DNA from: an uncultured Polaribacter sp.
Lineage (GTDB): Bacteria; Bacteroidota; Bacteroidia; Flavobacteriales; Flavobacteriaceae
Direction of reading: 5' to 3'
Length of the DNA: 64,000 nt
Assembly: GCF_947503855.1 (NCBI RefSeq)
Contig: NZ_CANNFF010000001.1
Coordinates: forward strand, 1-64,000
Part shown: in pieces, positions 16,528 through 25,515 of the stretch
How positions within the stretch are numbered: position 1 is the stretch's first letter
Layout of the letters: the number at the start of each line of letters is the position of its first letter
Made by a program: the position numbers and the translations under genes
The notes under the pieces: model-generated
Told to the model about the DNA's origin: nothing
What the model saw: the letters and a program-made list of their open reading frames with translations, nothing else
Databases searched by the model: none

Positions 16528-17565
16528 TTACTTTACTAACAGTGGGTTTTTAGTAAGTTCTTTATATTCTTTTCTTGTTTTAAAAATTTTAATTGCGGTA
16601 AATAAAGCTTCTTTAAAAGAAGATGGATTTGCTTGGTTTTTACCTGCAATATCATACCCTGTTCCATGGTCTGGGGATGTTCTAATTTTATGTAAACCTG
16701 CCGTAAAATTTACACCATTGCCAAATGACAATGCTTTAAAAGGGGCTAAACCTTGATCATGATAGGTTGCTAAAACACCATCAAACTGTTTGTAGGTTTC
16801 TGAACCAAAGAAACCATCTGCTGCATAGGGCCCAAAAACAAGCTTTCCTGTTTCTTTTATTTGTTGTATTGTAGGTCTTATAATATCATCATCTTCTTTA
16901 CCTATTACACCATTATCACCACAATGTGGATTTAAACCTAAAACTGCAATTCTGGGTTTATTGATACCAAAATCTTCTATTAAAGAAGTATACATGGTTT
17001 CTACTTTTTCTGTAATTAACTCTGGAGTTAAAGTTGCTGCAATTTTTGCAATTGGTATGTGTCCTGTAATTAAACCTATACGCAACTGGTCTGTCATTAA
17101 AATCATTAAACTTTTACCTTCTAAACCAGCTTCTAAATATTCTGTATGCCCGGGAAAATTAAAATTTTCTGACTGTATATTTTCTTTGTTTATTGGTGCT
17201 GTTAGCAAAACATCTATAGTACCTTCTTTTAAGTGACTTAAAGCGCTTTCTAAAGATTTTGCCGCGTACTTACCAGATGTCTCTGTAGGTTTTCCCAGCT
17301 CTATAGAGACCTCTTCTTTCCATATATTTAAGATGTTAATTTTGTTGTGGTTTATTTGGTTTACAGAGGTAATACCATGCACAGGAACTTCTGTTTTTAG
17401 TGCTTTTTTATGGTAAGAAACTACTTTTGTTGCCCCAAATAATACTGGTGTACAAAAATCTAACATTCTCTTATCTAAAAATGTTTTTAAAATAACCTCT
17501 ACACCTATTCCATTTAAATCTCCAATAGAAATCCCTACAATTATTTTATCTGTTTTGTCTGCCAT
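16528..17565 (-). CDS. pdxA: 4-hydroxythreonine-4-phosphate dehydrogenase
   Basis: The 345-aa enzyme oxidises 4-phosphohydroxy-L-threonine in pyridoxal phosphate synthesis. The family motifs GDLNGIGVEVILKTF, FPGHTEYLEAG, GLNPHCGDNGVIG, ATYHDQGLAPFKAL and TSPDHGTGYDIAG are all present, including the three metal-binding histidines. Length fits the family (about 330-350). It is divergent from ribE with only 56 bases between, so the promoters are packed together. Confidence 0.96.
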   Translation of the reverse strand: MADKTDKIIVGISIGDLNGIGVEVILKTFLDKRMLDFCTPVLFGATKVVSYHKKALKTEVPVHGITSVNQINHNKINILNIWKEEVSIELGKPTETSGKYAAKSLESALSHLKEGTIDVLLTAPINKENIQSENFNFPGHTEYLEAGLEGKSLMILMTDQLRIGLITGHIPIAKIAATLTPELITEKVETMYTSLIEDFGINKPRIAVLGLNPHCGDNGVIGKEDDDIIRPTIQQIKETGKLVFGPYAADGFFGSETYKQFDGVLATYHDQGLAPFKALSFGNGVNFTAGLHKIRTSPDHGTGYDIAGKNQANPSSFKEALFTAIKIFKTRKEYKELTKNPLLVK

Positions 17566-17621
17566 AACTCTTATAATATGCTTAAATTTGCAATACTACA
17601 AAAGTAACTAAATTTATAGAA

Positions 17622-18209
17622 ATGTTTACGGGAATTATAGAAACACTTGGTATTGTAACAAAAGTTGTTAAAGAACTAGATAATTTACACATCACCATTA
17701 AAAGTAGCATTACTAACGAGCTAAAAGTAGACCAAAGTGTAGCGCATAATGGTGTTTGCTTAACTGTAGTAGCTATAAATAATGATGAGTATACCGTTAC
17801 TGCTATTAAAGAAACTTTAGACAAAACAAATATTGGTAATCTTAAAGTTTCTTCTATAGTAAATTTAGAACGTGCTATGAAACTTGGTGATAGATTAGAT
17901 GGCCATATTGTACAGGGTCATGTAGATGAAACGGGTACTTGCACCCATATTAAAAATGAAAATGGAAGTACTGTTTTTACATTTAACTATCATTCTGCAA
18001 ACAATAACATAACAATAGAAAAAGGCTCTATAACTGTAAATGGTGTTAGTTTAACCGTTGTAAACTCTAAAGAAAACTCTTTTAGTGTAGCAATTATACC
18101 TTACACATTAGAAAATACATGTTTTAAAACATTATCTGAAAATGATGTTGTAAACTTAGAGTTTGATGTAATTGGAAAATATGTAAGTAGACTTACCATA
18201 AGGGATTAA
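17622..18209 (+). CDS. ribE: riboflavin synthase, alpha subunit
   Basis: The 195-aa protein has two lumazine-binding barrels. The first starts MFTGIIETLGIV and includes NGVCLTVV; the second has GHIVQGHVDETG and GSITVNGVSLTVV. It dismutates two 6,7-dimethyl-8-ribityllumazine into riboflavin. It is transcribed alone, away from pdxA. Confidence 0.96.
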   Translation: MFTGIIETLGIVTKVVKELDNLHITIKSSITNELKVDQSVAHNGVCLTVVAINNDEYTVTAIKETLDKTNIGNLKVSSIVNLERAMKLGDRLDGHIVQGHVDETGTCTHIKNENGSTVFTFNYHSANNNITIEKGSITVNGVSLTVVNSKENSFSVAIIPYTLENTCFKTLSENDVVNLEFDVIGKYVSRLTIRD

Positions 18210-19049
18210 AAATTACTACTTAATTTTTTGAATACCATAAATAATCCTAATGCCAACTAAAACAACAAGCCTACATTATAAGCAAATCTCGTGGTGGCAC
18301 AATTTGCCCACTATTGGCCTAAACAAGAAATAACACCAAAAAAAGTGTTATAAATATCTTGTTGTTGATTTTAAACTTCCTAGATTAAAATTTTGGTGCA
18401 CTTATTTGATCACAAAAATCATCTATTATATTTTATGTAAAGCAAAAACGTGGAATATCTAGTTTTGTTGGTATGGTTTCTGATTGAATTTGTGACACTT
18501 GGTTTGGGTTTAGATCTGTTTGACCAAGACCAATATCATCCAATGTGATTACTCTTTGATTATGTAAATCGAAAATTCTTGACATAGAAGCTTTACTAAC
18601 TTTCTGTCAAATATCGTTGCAATCATCATTACATATAGTTTTTTACAAAAAAAATCTCTATAAAATATCAAACTGTAAAGGCTAATTAGTTGACTTTTCA
18701 TTAATCAAACTCAGGTTTTAATTTTTTTCACCTTCTTTTTTTTTTACCTTTTATGAATTCTAATGGACGGCTAATAATTAAAAATATAATTACAGTAGAA
18801 TCTTTTACTTTTTTGAATAAAAACAACTTTATAACTACTATTTAAACATTTATTTAATTTTACTAATTGAAAAAAAATCTGTTTATAACAATAAAACAGG
18901 AATTATATATAGTAAAAATGAAACACAAGAGGCATATATCTTACTTTGTCAAATAAGGTAGAAAAACCTATTAAAATCTTATTCTAAAATTACTTTCTCT
19001 TTAATTCTATTATTTTAGTTCGAATACTATTCTAATACGTGTTTAATTA
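18210..19049. other. 840-base region without a confident gene
   Basis: This gap between ribE and the permease group has only short frames. A 50-codon minus frame (18433-18585) has some coding character and is listed separately. TAACAC/GTGTTA with an 8-base A-rich loop near 18331-18350 could form a weak hairpin but lacks a T tract. No RNA gene is recognisable. Confidence 0.5.
18433..18585 (-). CDS. possible 50-aa ORF or gene relic
   Basis: An ATG-to-TAA frame encodes MSRIFDLHNQRVITLDDIGL and a further 30 residues rich in Gln, Asn and Thr, ending IPRFCFT. The composition is less AT-driven than random frames nearby, which suggests coding or recently coding DNA. I recognise no family, see no strong ribosome binding site, and find no membrane segment. 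Confidence 0.3.
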   Translation of the reverse strand: MSRIFDLHNQRVITLDDIGLGQTDLNPNQVSQIQSETIPTKLDIPRFCFT

Positions 19050-19217
19050 TCACTCTTCTTTCATCCACAAAGGTGTAACTATAAACCATATAATTGTACC
19101 AATTAACATAGAGATATTAACTTTAGTTGCATCTAATATTCCTAAGAATAAAAATATACTAGCTAACAGTATTAAAACACCTATTGATAAAGTACTTATT
19201 AATTTTAGCATTTTCAT
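19050..19217 (-). CDS. 55-aa two-helix membrane protein paired with the permease
   Basis: An ATG at 19215-19217 opens a 55-codon frame, MKMLKLISTLSIGVLILLAS and onward, with two predicted membrane helices (about residues 8-27 and 36-50, the latter IIWFIVTPLW) and a charged C-terminus WMKEE. It starts 4 bases after the permease stop, so it is almost surely co-translated with it. Too short for most gene finders. No family is recognised. It could be an accessory or stabilising subunit of the transporter. Confidence 0.75.
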   Translation of the reverse strand: MKMLKLISTLSIGVLILLASIFLFLGILDATKVNISMLIGTIIWFIVTPLWMKEE

Positions 19218-19221
19218 ATTT

Positions 19222-20619
19222 TTAAGATTTTTGAAATTTCATAATAATAACGTACAATAAGCTTGAAGCAATCCAACAAGGTATAACTGCGTATGCAGCA
19301 AATAACTGTTGCTCTCCAAAAATAAAATACAACCCTAAAGCTACAGGAATAACCCAAGCTAATAAAACAGCCATATTAAAACTTGATCCTTTTTCATCTG
19401 CGTAGTTTTGTGTAAAATTCATCTTCTTTGCAAGATAATGGTTCACGAAAATCACACCACCCATAGGTCCCAAGATTGTTCCGTATAAACCTACAAAATC
19501 AAGAAGTTTTGCTGAAAGAGCAGGGAATATCCCTGCTGCTGTTGCTACTAAACCAGCTAAAATTACTCCTGAATAAGATTTTGCTTTTAAAGGAAATAAG
19601 CTTTGAAAAGCTAAACCTGCTCTGTAAATAGTTGGATTAGCGGTAGTCCAACCTGCAACAATAACACAAATAATCCCAGTCCATCCAACAGCACTCCAAG
19701 CTAAAGCACCTGGATTTGCTGAAATATCTCCTGTTAGTTTTATTTGAGCAGCCAACATAAAAGAAGCACAGATCCAAGCCATATAATGACCTAAAAACAT
19801 TCCTATTGAAGGCCCCCAACCAGCACGTGAATCTTTTGCAAAACGCATGATAGATAAATCTGCCATTCCAAAATGCATTGCTGCATTACACAACCAAGAA
19901 AAAATTACAATTTTCCAAAAACCAAAATCTACTTTCCCGCTAACAGATTGTACCACATTTACACCATTATCCCATTCTGTTAATAAGCTACCCCATGAAG
20001 TAACCTCCATTTGAGTTAATGCAGATATACCACAAGCTGCAAAGACAACAATCATCCAAGGTGCAGCAATATTAGCAAATTTAGAAACTGTATTGTACCC
20101 GGCTGCAGCTACAATTGTCATTACAACACCTACAATAATTACAATCATTGAAAAAGAAGGTGTGCTTAATCCGAAGATACCTTTTGGTACAGTAAAATTA
20201 ATATCAAAAGGAATACCTACTGCACTTGCTGAAACCGTAATCATAGCACCAGCTAAAAAGCAAAAAAGCACCCCGTTAACCACATTATACACTTTTACTA
20301 AGTGTTTTCCTGCAATTTTTTCTAATTGATAGTATAATGTTAGTTTTTTAGATACAGCTATGGGTGCTACAATAAACCTCCAAGTAAGAATCGCTAAAAC
20401 GTTACCAATAAATAATCCTATTAATAAATCTTTTAAACTTGCACCTGCAGCCAAAAACAAGGGTCCAATCATAAATTCGGTGCCTGCTGCATGTTCACCT
20501 GCATACATACCTAAAAAAGATTTCCATCCTTTAAGTTTCGAACTTGGAACAGGAGTTCTTTCAAATTCTCCTCCATCATTTCTTTCTAGAGTTAATTCCC
20601 CTTCATGATTTTCAGACAT
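19222..20619 (-). CDS. NCS1-type (purine-cytosine permease-like) transporter
   Basis: The 465-aa protein has a hydrophilic 40-residue N-terminus and about 12 membrane segments. The early helix GMYAGEHAAGTEFMIGPLFL and WTGIICVIVAGWTTANPTIYR resemble the nucleobase:cation symporter-1 family. It is last but one in the rhamnose gene block, separated from lldD by 709 bases that include a 16-bp palindrome and a motif also found at the rhaEW promoter. Sequence family suggests cation-coupled uptake of a nucleobase-like solute; context suggests L-rhamnose, lactate or a related product. Substrate not determinable from sequence. Confidence 0.85.
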   Translation of the reverse strand: MSENHEGELTLERNDGGEFERTPVPSSKLKGWKSFLGMYAGEHAAGTEFMIGPLFLAAGASLKDLLIGLFIGNVLAILTWRFIVAPIAVSKKLTLYYQLEKIAGKHLVKVYNVVNGVLFCFLAGAMITVSASAVGIPFDINFTVPKGIFGLSTPSFSMIVIIVGVVMTIVAAAGYNTVSKFANIAAPWMIVVFAACGISALTQMEVTSWGSLLTEWDNGVNVVQSVSGKVDFGFWKIVIFSWLCNAAMHFGMADLSIMRFAKDSRAGWGPSIGMFLGHYMAWICASFMLAAQIKLTGDISANPGALAWSAVGWTGIICVIVAGWTTANPTIYRAGLAFQSLFPLKAKSYSGVILAGLVATAAGIFPALSAKLLDFVGLYGTILGPMGGVIFVNHYLAKKMNFTQNYADEKGSSFNMAVLLAWVIPVALGLYFIFGEQQLFAAYAVIPCWIASSLLYVIIMKFQKS

Positions 20620-20683
20620 AATTAATTAGTTTATTTATTTATTAAAGATTGTTATTGCTTGTTTAGTCTAACTTGTTAAAGTT

Positions 20684-20699
20684 TTTGACACATGTCAAA
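20684..20699. promoter_or_regulatory. 16-bp palindrome upstream of the permease
   Basis: TTTGACA-CA-TGTCAAA is a perfect 7-bp inverted repeat with a two-base centre, 65 bases upstream of the permease start. This form fits a dimeric regulator site. No second copy was found at the other rhamnose promoter. Confidence 0.5.
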
Positions 20700-20729
20700 T
20701 AAACGAAAATATAATATCAACAAAGATTA

Positions 20730-20752
20730 TGTGTCCTGCACTGTATGGTTTT
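20730..20752. promoter_or_regulatory. candidate operator, copy 2 (rhamnose regulon motif)
   Basis: TGTGTCCTGCACTGTATGG followed by TTTT matches 17 of 23 positions with the sequence at 27674-27696 near the rhaEW promoter. It lies about 110 bases upstream of the permease start. Sharing by two promoters of one locus next to a GntR-type regulator suggests its binding site. The remainder of the gap 20620-21328 holds only the palindrome above and a coding relic. Confidence 0.5.
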
Positions 20753-21010
20753 ATATATCACTAAAATATTAAAATAATTTCTGATTACGATTGTATTTAC
20801 TTGTAAATATGAAAGATAAAAGAAATATTTCTATTTTAATATCTCTTTAAAACAATACAGTTTTAGTTACCAATACATTATCCTAATAGAGAAATAAAAT
20901 TAATTATTCTTTTAAGTTAATATGTTTCTTTATAAAAACTCCGTTAAAAAATTGATCGAAGTTTTTTTATTTGATGCTATGTCACGTCCTAAAATAGTAT
21001 TTTGCGTAAA

Positions 21011-21110
21011 TTATTTAGTATGTAAGTACTCTTCCGTACCATGTTGACCATTTGTACCAACTACACCAATTATTTCTAACCTATATAAAAAACTTGAATA
21101 GCTTTAAAAT
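21011..21110 (-). pseudogene. short coding-like relic
   Basis: An open frame closed on both sides by stops reads ...RLEIIGVVGTNGQHGTEEYLHTK before TAA. The GVVGTNGQHGTEE stretch has protein-like composition unusual for non-coding AT-rich DNA here. No start codon and no recognised family; probably the tail of a deleted gene. Confidence 0.25.
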
Positions 21111-21328
21111 ACCCTCTATTTTCATACGTTACAACAAAATACTAACCACTATTAGTAGCTTTCAAAAAGTAATAACTACAGCATTTTAAAAGATTACAAA
21201 AGTATCTAGAAATTATTTATGCTAATCTAAATTAGATTTAGCCATAAACCCTTTAATTGTATCAGAGGTTATTTTTAGCGAGTAAATTTGTAATTATGCA
21301 GAAAGAATTATGTAGGTAATTTATTATG

Positions 21329-22477
21329 TTATTTGATTAAATGCTCTGGAAAGTCTGAAGTTTTCTCACAACACAACTGCTCCATTACTTGTTGTAATTC
21401 TGCTTTTAATAAGGATATTGTATGATCTCCACCTTTTTTACCTAGCGCAGAAACACCATACATAAATGAACGTCCCATAAATGTAAACTTAGCTCCACTA
21501 GCCATAGCTCTTGCCACGTCTGGTCCTGAGCGAATACCACTATCCATCATCACTTCTATTTGATCTCCATATTTTTCTGCTATTGTAGAAAGTGGTTTTA
21601 TCGTAGACTCACCTGCATCTAGTTGACGACCTCCATGATTTGATACAATTATTCCGTCTAAACCTAATTTAATAGCTTGTTCAGCATCGTATTCTGACGC
21701 CACCCCTTTTATAACCAATTTTCCTTTCCACATATCTCTAATAGGTTTAATTTTTTCCTCATTTAACCTTCCTGAAAAAGTTTGATCCATGAATTTTCCT
21801 AATTGTTTTAAATCTAAGTTTTTAGGCATGTATGGTAATAAATTTGCAAAATTAGGAATACCATGTTTTAGGGTTTGTAAACTCCAATGAGGTCTTCCAA
21901 AAGCTTGTAAAATGTTACTCAAATTCATTTTTGGAGGCATTGCCAAACCATTTCTAATATCTCTTGGTCTAAAACCAAAACTTGGTACATCACATAAAAT
22001 GACCAAAACTGGGCATTCTGCTGCTGCTGCTCTATTAATAATATCGTTTCTTAATTTATCTTCTGTTGGATGGTATAATTGGAACCAAGCTTTACCTTCT
22101 GTTAATTCTGCAGCTCTTTCTATACTTGTAGTTGTTACTGTACTTAGTATAAAAGGAATATTATGCTCAAATGCAGCTTTGGCTAAAATTTCTGGTGAAT
22201 TTGGCCACATTAAACCTTGCAAACCTACAGGAGCTATACCAAAGGGTGCATCATATTCAATACCAAATAAGTTGGTTTTTAATGAAGAGCCATGGTGGTT
22301 TCTTAAATAATTAGGTTTTAATTGTATTTCTCTTAATTCTGATGTGTTTCTTACTAAATTCACATCTTCATTACAACCACCATCTAAATATTCAAAAGCA
22401 AATTTTGGTATTTTTTTCTGAGCTCGTTTACGTAAATCGTCTACAGAAGGGTATCTAGTATCAAAGGATAAAGCCAT
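21329..22477 (-). CDS. lldD: FMN-dependent L-lactate dehydrogenase / alpha-hydroxy-acid oxidase
   Basis: The 382-aa protein has the FMN-dependent alpha-hydroxy-acid dehydrogenase fold. The active-site segment is IIVSNHGGRQLDAGEST (catalytic His plus substrate Arg), and the phosphate-binding part is DSGIRSGPDVARAMASGAKFTFMGR. FAFEYLDGGCNED near the start is also typical. In this locus it would oxidise L-lactate, made from lactaldehyde by the upstream bifunctional enzyme, to pyruvate and pass electrons to the quinone pool. Other 2-hydroxy acids are possible substrates. It lies after rhamnulokinase with a decayed ORF in between. Confidence 0.9.
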   Translation of the reverse strand: MALSFDTRYPSVDDLRKRAQKKIPKFAFEYLDGGCNEDVNLVRNTSELREIQLKPNYLRNHHGSSLKTNLFGIEYDAPFGIAPVGLQGLMWPNSPEILAKAAFEHNIPFILSTVTTTSIERAAELTEGKAWFQLYHPTEDKLRNDIINRAAAAECPVLVILCDVPSFGFRPRDIRNGLAMPPKMNLSNILQAFGRPHWSLQTLKHGIPNFANLLPYMPKNLDLKQLGKFMDQTFSGRLNEEKIKPIRDMWKGKLVIKGVASEYDAEQAIKLGLDGIIVSNHGGRQLDAGESTIKPLSTIAEKYGDQIEVMMDSGIRSGPDVARAMASGAKFTFMGRSFMYGVSALGKKGGDHTISLLKAELQQVMEQLCCEKTSDFPEHLIK

Positions 22478-22496
22478 ATATTTTTTTTATGATTGG

Positions 22497-22709
22497 TTTT
22501 TTTTTTAAATTTTTTACTTGTTCGTCGTTAATAGGAACCATCTTTACTAGGGTGTGTCCTAAAACTATTTATTTTGAACTAAACGCTGCAACTACTAAAT
22601 ATTCAAAAGTTTATAGTAATTTATCACCTGTAATTATTACAGAATCATTCTCTATAATTAATACTGTAATTAGATCTCTTGGGTGGATTAATTTTATATC
22701 CTTTGACAT
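22497..22709 (-). pseudogene. decayed small gene between rhamnulokinase and lldD
   Basis: An ATG at 22707-22709 opens a frame reading MSKDIKLIHPRDLITVLIIE..., interrupted by two in-frame TAA codons (after GDKLL and after VVAAFSSK) but protein-like throughout, continuing IVLGHTLVKMVPINDEQVKN before running into lldD. The IHPRDLITVLI and LGHTLVKM segments recall the SAF domain of UxaA-type altronate dehydratases (HPxDNVxVAL ... GHKxAL), but the match is by eye. It fills an otherwise unusual 277-base gap in the operon. Confidence 0.45.
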
Positions 22710-22754
22710 TATTATTTGTTTGTATGTTTAATTTTTTGTTTTAAATATTTAAAT

Positions 22755-24134
22755 TTAATCATTTACTATAAAAGGCACGTGTTTTTTTAATGCGTAATTC
22801 TTTCTTAGAAATTTTGAATTTAATTTGGTGTCTGAAATTGCAATTGCTGCACCTAGAGCAGAACCTAAAGATGCTTTTGTTGTTCTTAACTTCATACCTC
22901 TTAAATAATGAGACAATAGTTTTATATAAATATCATTATCAGAGAACCCTCCATCTATGTATAGTCTATCTATTTTTTCTGCATTCGCTATCCTTTTTAC
23001 ACTCTCTACCTGTAACATTACCAATTCTACCATCAAATGATGATAAGCGTGTTCAAAATTGTTATATAAATAATTTGTTTTTACTGGCATATTTTTATGC
23101 TCAAAAGACTCCCATTTAAATGAATGGTTAAAATCTTGTAAGATTTCGAAGTAAACATCATAATTAAATTCTACTGTTTTGTGGTAGTCTTTATCTACTC
23201 CAAATTTTTCTGTTAATTTAGTTACTTGAATTTTGTATTCATTACCTAAAAAAAGTCTTGAAGATTTAACTGGTTTTCCATTGATTCGCATATAATTTAT
23301 ACAATCTGCCTTTACATCTTCATTTGTTAATGGTGTATCAACAAATGGATTTAAAGCGATACTCCAAGTACCTGTAGATATTAAAACAAAGGGTTTTTTT
23401 ACACTTCTAACATATGGTAATAGTGCAGATGAACTATCATGAATCCCTACACCTATTTTAACTCTTTTACCATTGTAGTTCATGTTTAAACTTGTTTCTG
23501 TAGAAACTATTGGTGGTAGAATATTGTGAACCCCTTCTTTATAAACCCAATCTTGGTAATCTTTTGTTTCGTAATTCCACAAAATTGTGTGACAACCTAT
23601 ACTTGTAAATTCACTTAACGGAACTCCAGAAAAAATATAGCTTAAATATTGAGGTAAGTGTAATGAATATTTTATTTTCTTAAAAACCTCTGGTTTTTTG
23701 TATTTTAACCAGTACAATTGTAATCCTGAGTTTAATAAACCTGGTGACTTTGATGAACCACTTGTTCTAATTAGCTCAAGATCATTACCATGCTTATTGT
23801 AAAATTGTTCAACTATATCTTGGTCAATTTCTTTTGTGTAATTGTATAAAGGGGTAAGGATTTCTCCATTTTGATCTAAATGGACAAAACTTGCTCCGTA
23901 AGTTGAAAAATTAATCGCTTTTACATTAAACTTATCTGATTTTAATATCGTATGAAAAACTTTTTTTATCCAATTTTGTAGTGCATTAATGTCTTCTGTT
24001 GGATGACCATCTTCATCTTCAATTTCATCAAAAGAAGTGTATTCTTTATAAACTTCTGTAAAATTTTTATCAAATAAAAAAAACTTTTTATTTGTTTTAC
24101 CAATATCAAAAACCGCAGTTACTTTTTGTTTCAT
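22755..24134 (-). CDS. rhaB: rhamnulokinase-type FGGY carbohydrate kinase
   Basis: The 459-aa protein is an FGGY-family sugar kinase: AVFDIGKTNKKFFLFD is the N-terminal phosphate-binding loop, GIHDSSSALLPYV and LISTGTWSIALNPF the second-domain signatures, and LYIDGGFSDN the adenosine-binding element. It should phosphorylate L-rhamnulose to L-rhamnulose 1-phosphate. Assignment to rhamnulose rather than fuculose or xylulose rests on its place 10 bases after the rhamnose isomerase gene. It is part of the rhaEW-rhaI-rhaB group. Confidence 0.88.
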   Translation of the reverse strand: MKQKVTAVFDIGKTNKKFFLFDKNFTEVYKEYTSFDEIEDEDGHPTEDINALQNWIKKVFHTILKSDKFNVKAINFSTYGASFVHLDQNGEILTPLYNYTKEIDQDIVEQFYNKHGNDLELIRTSGSSKSPGLLNSGLQLYWLKYKKPEVFKKIKYSLHLPQYLSYIFSGVPLSEFTSIGCHTILWNYETKDYQDWVYKEGVHNILPPIVSTETSLNMNYNGKRVKIGVGIHDSSSALLPYVRSVKKPFVLISTGTWSIALNPFVDTPLTNEDVKADCINYMRINGKPVKSSRLFLGNEYKIQVTKLTEKFGVDKDYHKTVEFNYDVYFEILQDFNHSFKWESFEHKNMPVKTNYLYNNFEHAYHHLMVELVMLQVESVKRIANAEKIDRLYIDGGFSDNDIYIKLLSHYLRGMKLRTTKASLGSALGAAIAISDTKLNSKFLRKNYALKKHVPFIVND

Positions 24135-24144
24135 TAGATATTTT

Positions 24145-25425
24145 TTAAAGACCTGTTGCTACAGTATTTTTTCCTCTTTCTTTAATTAATTGTTCTCTTA
24201 CACCTAAAGCTCTGTATGCATTAATTGGGTTAATTACAGCCCCAGCATTTATACGTGCTTTTTCTAAAAGAGGTCTCACATCTGTTCTGTATGCTCCCTG
24301 TAAAATCTCTTGACATTTTACAACATCATTATTTAATTGTGCTTCTCTTAAAGCATCTTGATCAATTAACAAGGCTTTTGCATATGCTTCTTGAATGGCT
24401 TCTAAAGATTGAATTAAATCTTCTAAAGGGTCTTTTACGTTATGGCTCGCATCAATCATCCACGCTAAATCCGGATTTTGTGGATTGTTTTGCATACCAT
24501 ATACCAATTCATTAAAAATTAAGAACAAAGCATATGGTTTGATACTACCAACTGTTAAATCATCATCACCATATTTACTATCATTAAAATGGAAACCACC
24601 TAGTTTACCTTTTAATTGTAAAATAGAGACGATTTGTTCAATATTAGAGTTTGGTAGGTGATGTCCTAAATCTACAAGTGTATAAGCTTTTTCTCCACAA
24701 CCATTTGCTAACATTAAAGATGCTCCCCAGTCTTGTATTACAGTACTGTAAAAATTAGGTTCATAAGGTTTGTATTCAACCAACATTTTCCAATCTTCTG
24801 GTAAACCTTTATAAATATCAATTAAACTATCTTGAGTATTTTGAAATGCTGTTTGAAAGTTGTTTTGGCCTGGAAAACAAGATCCATCTGCTAACCAAAC
24901 CGTCAATGCCTTAGAACCTAATTTATCTCCTATCTTTATAACGTCTAGGTTATGTTGAATGGCTTGTTCTCTAACCGCTTTACTTACATTACTTAGTGAT
25001 CCATATTTATAACTCTCTTTGGCACCAAGCTGATCTTGAAAAGTATTTGAATTTACAGCATCAAACTTTATATTTAAAGCATCTGCTTTTTGTTTAATTG
25101 CAGCATAATCCGAAGGAATATCCCAAGGAATATGTAAAGATACTGCTCCTGCTGTTTGGGTTAAACTATGTAAAATTCCTACATCATCTATTTTCTCTTC
25201 TAAATTAGAAGGTTCTCCATAGAATCCAAAACGTCCAAAACGAGTACCACCAGCCCCTAAAGCCCAACTTGGTATGGCTACTTGAAATTCTGATAATTTA
25301 GAAAGTATAGTATCTAAATTATGCCCATTCTTAGTTAAATTACTTGCTAAAAAATCAAAATTATCTTTATGATTTTCTAATTCTTTTTTGTTGAAATCTG
25401 AGATTTTCTCCTGTTGTATTTTCAT
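24145..25425 (-). CDS. rhaI: L-rhamnose isomerase (RhaI type)
   Basis: The 426-aa protein belongs to the xylose-isomerase-like TIM-barrel rhamnose isomerases of Pseudomonas stutzeri type rather than E. coli RhaA. Recognisable parts are VAIPSWALGAGGTRFGRF, LHIPWDIPSDY, LTVWLADGSCFPGQ, LVEYKPYEPNFYSTVIQDWG, DLGHHLPNSNIEQI and GGFHFNDSKYGDDDL, which include the metal-binding Glu, Asp and His residues. It converts L-rhamnose to L-rhamnulose. It lies between the aldolase and kinase genes, with a hairpin in the 90-base spacer upstream. Confidence 0.92.
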   Translation of the reverse strand: MKIQQEKISDFNKKELENHKDNFDFLASNLTKNGHNLDTILSKLSEFQVAIPSWALGAGGTRFGRFGFYGEPSNLEEKIDDVGILHSLTQTAGAVSLHIPWDIPSDYAAIKQKADALNIKFDAVNSNTFQDQLGAKESYKYGSLSNVSKAVREQAIQHNLDVIKIGDKLGSKALTVWLADGSCFPGQNNFQTAFQNTQDSLIDIYKGLPEDWKMLVEYKPYEPNFYSTVIQDWGASLMLANGCGEKAYTLVDLGHHLPNSNIEQIVSILQLKGKLGGFHFNDSKYGDDDLTVGSIKPYALFLIFNELVYGMQNNPQNPDLAWMIDASHNVKDPLEDLIQSLEAIQEAYAKALLIDQDALREAQLNNDVVKCQEILQGAYRTDVRPLLEKARINAGAVINPINAYRALGVREQLIKERGKNTVATGL

Positions 25426-25446
25426 TATTTTTGGCTGTTGTAAATT

Positions 25447-25484
25447 AAAAAAAACTTCTATAAAATATTATCTATAGAAGTTTT
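25447..25484 (-). terminator. weak hairpin terminator between rhaEW and rhaI
   Basis: AAAACTTCTATA (25451-25462) pairs over 12 bp with TATAGAAGTTTT (25473-25484) around a ten-base loop, and on the minus strand it is followed by eight T residues. The stem is AT-rich, so it is more likely a partial terminator within the operon than a full stop. Confidence 0.6.
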
Positions 25485-25515
25485 CTTAATTCAAATTACA
25501 AACTACTACTATTTT

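Noticed and set aside
19039..19260. Plus-strand 73-aa frame near the permease end
   Set aside because: It overlaps the 3' end of the permease and is antisense to the 55-aa membrane protein gene, which has better spacing and a clear two-helix pattern.
22551..22573. GTGTGTCCTAAAACTATTTATTTT upstream of lldD as a third operator copy
   Set aside because: Only the first eight bases match the 23-bp motif without a gap; it also lies in the decayed ORF. Too weak to call.
22489..22731. Plus-strand 80-aa frame in the rhaB-lldD gap
   Set aside because: The minus-strand reading of the same bases is more protein-like (MSKDIKLIHPRD...) and is in operon orientation; the plus frame is rich in Phe, Ile and Ser as expected of antisense.
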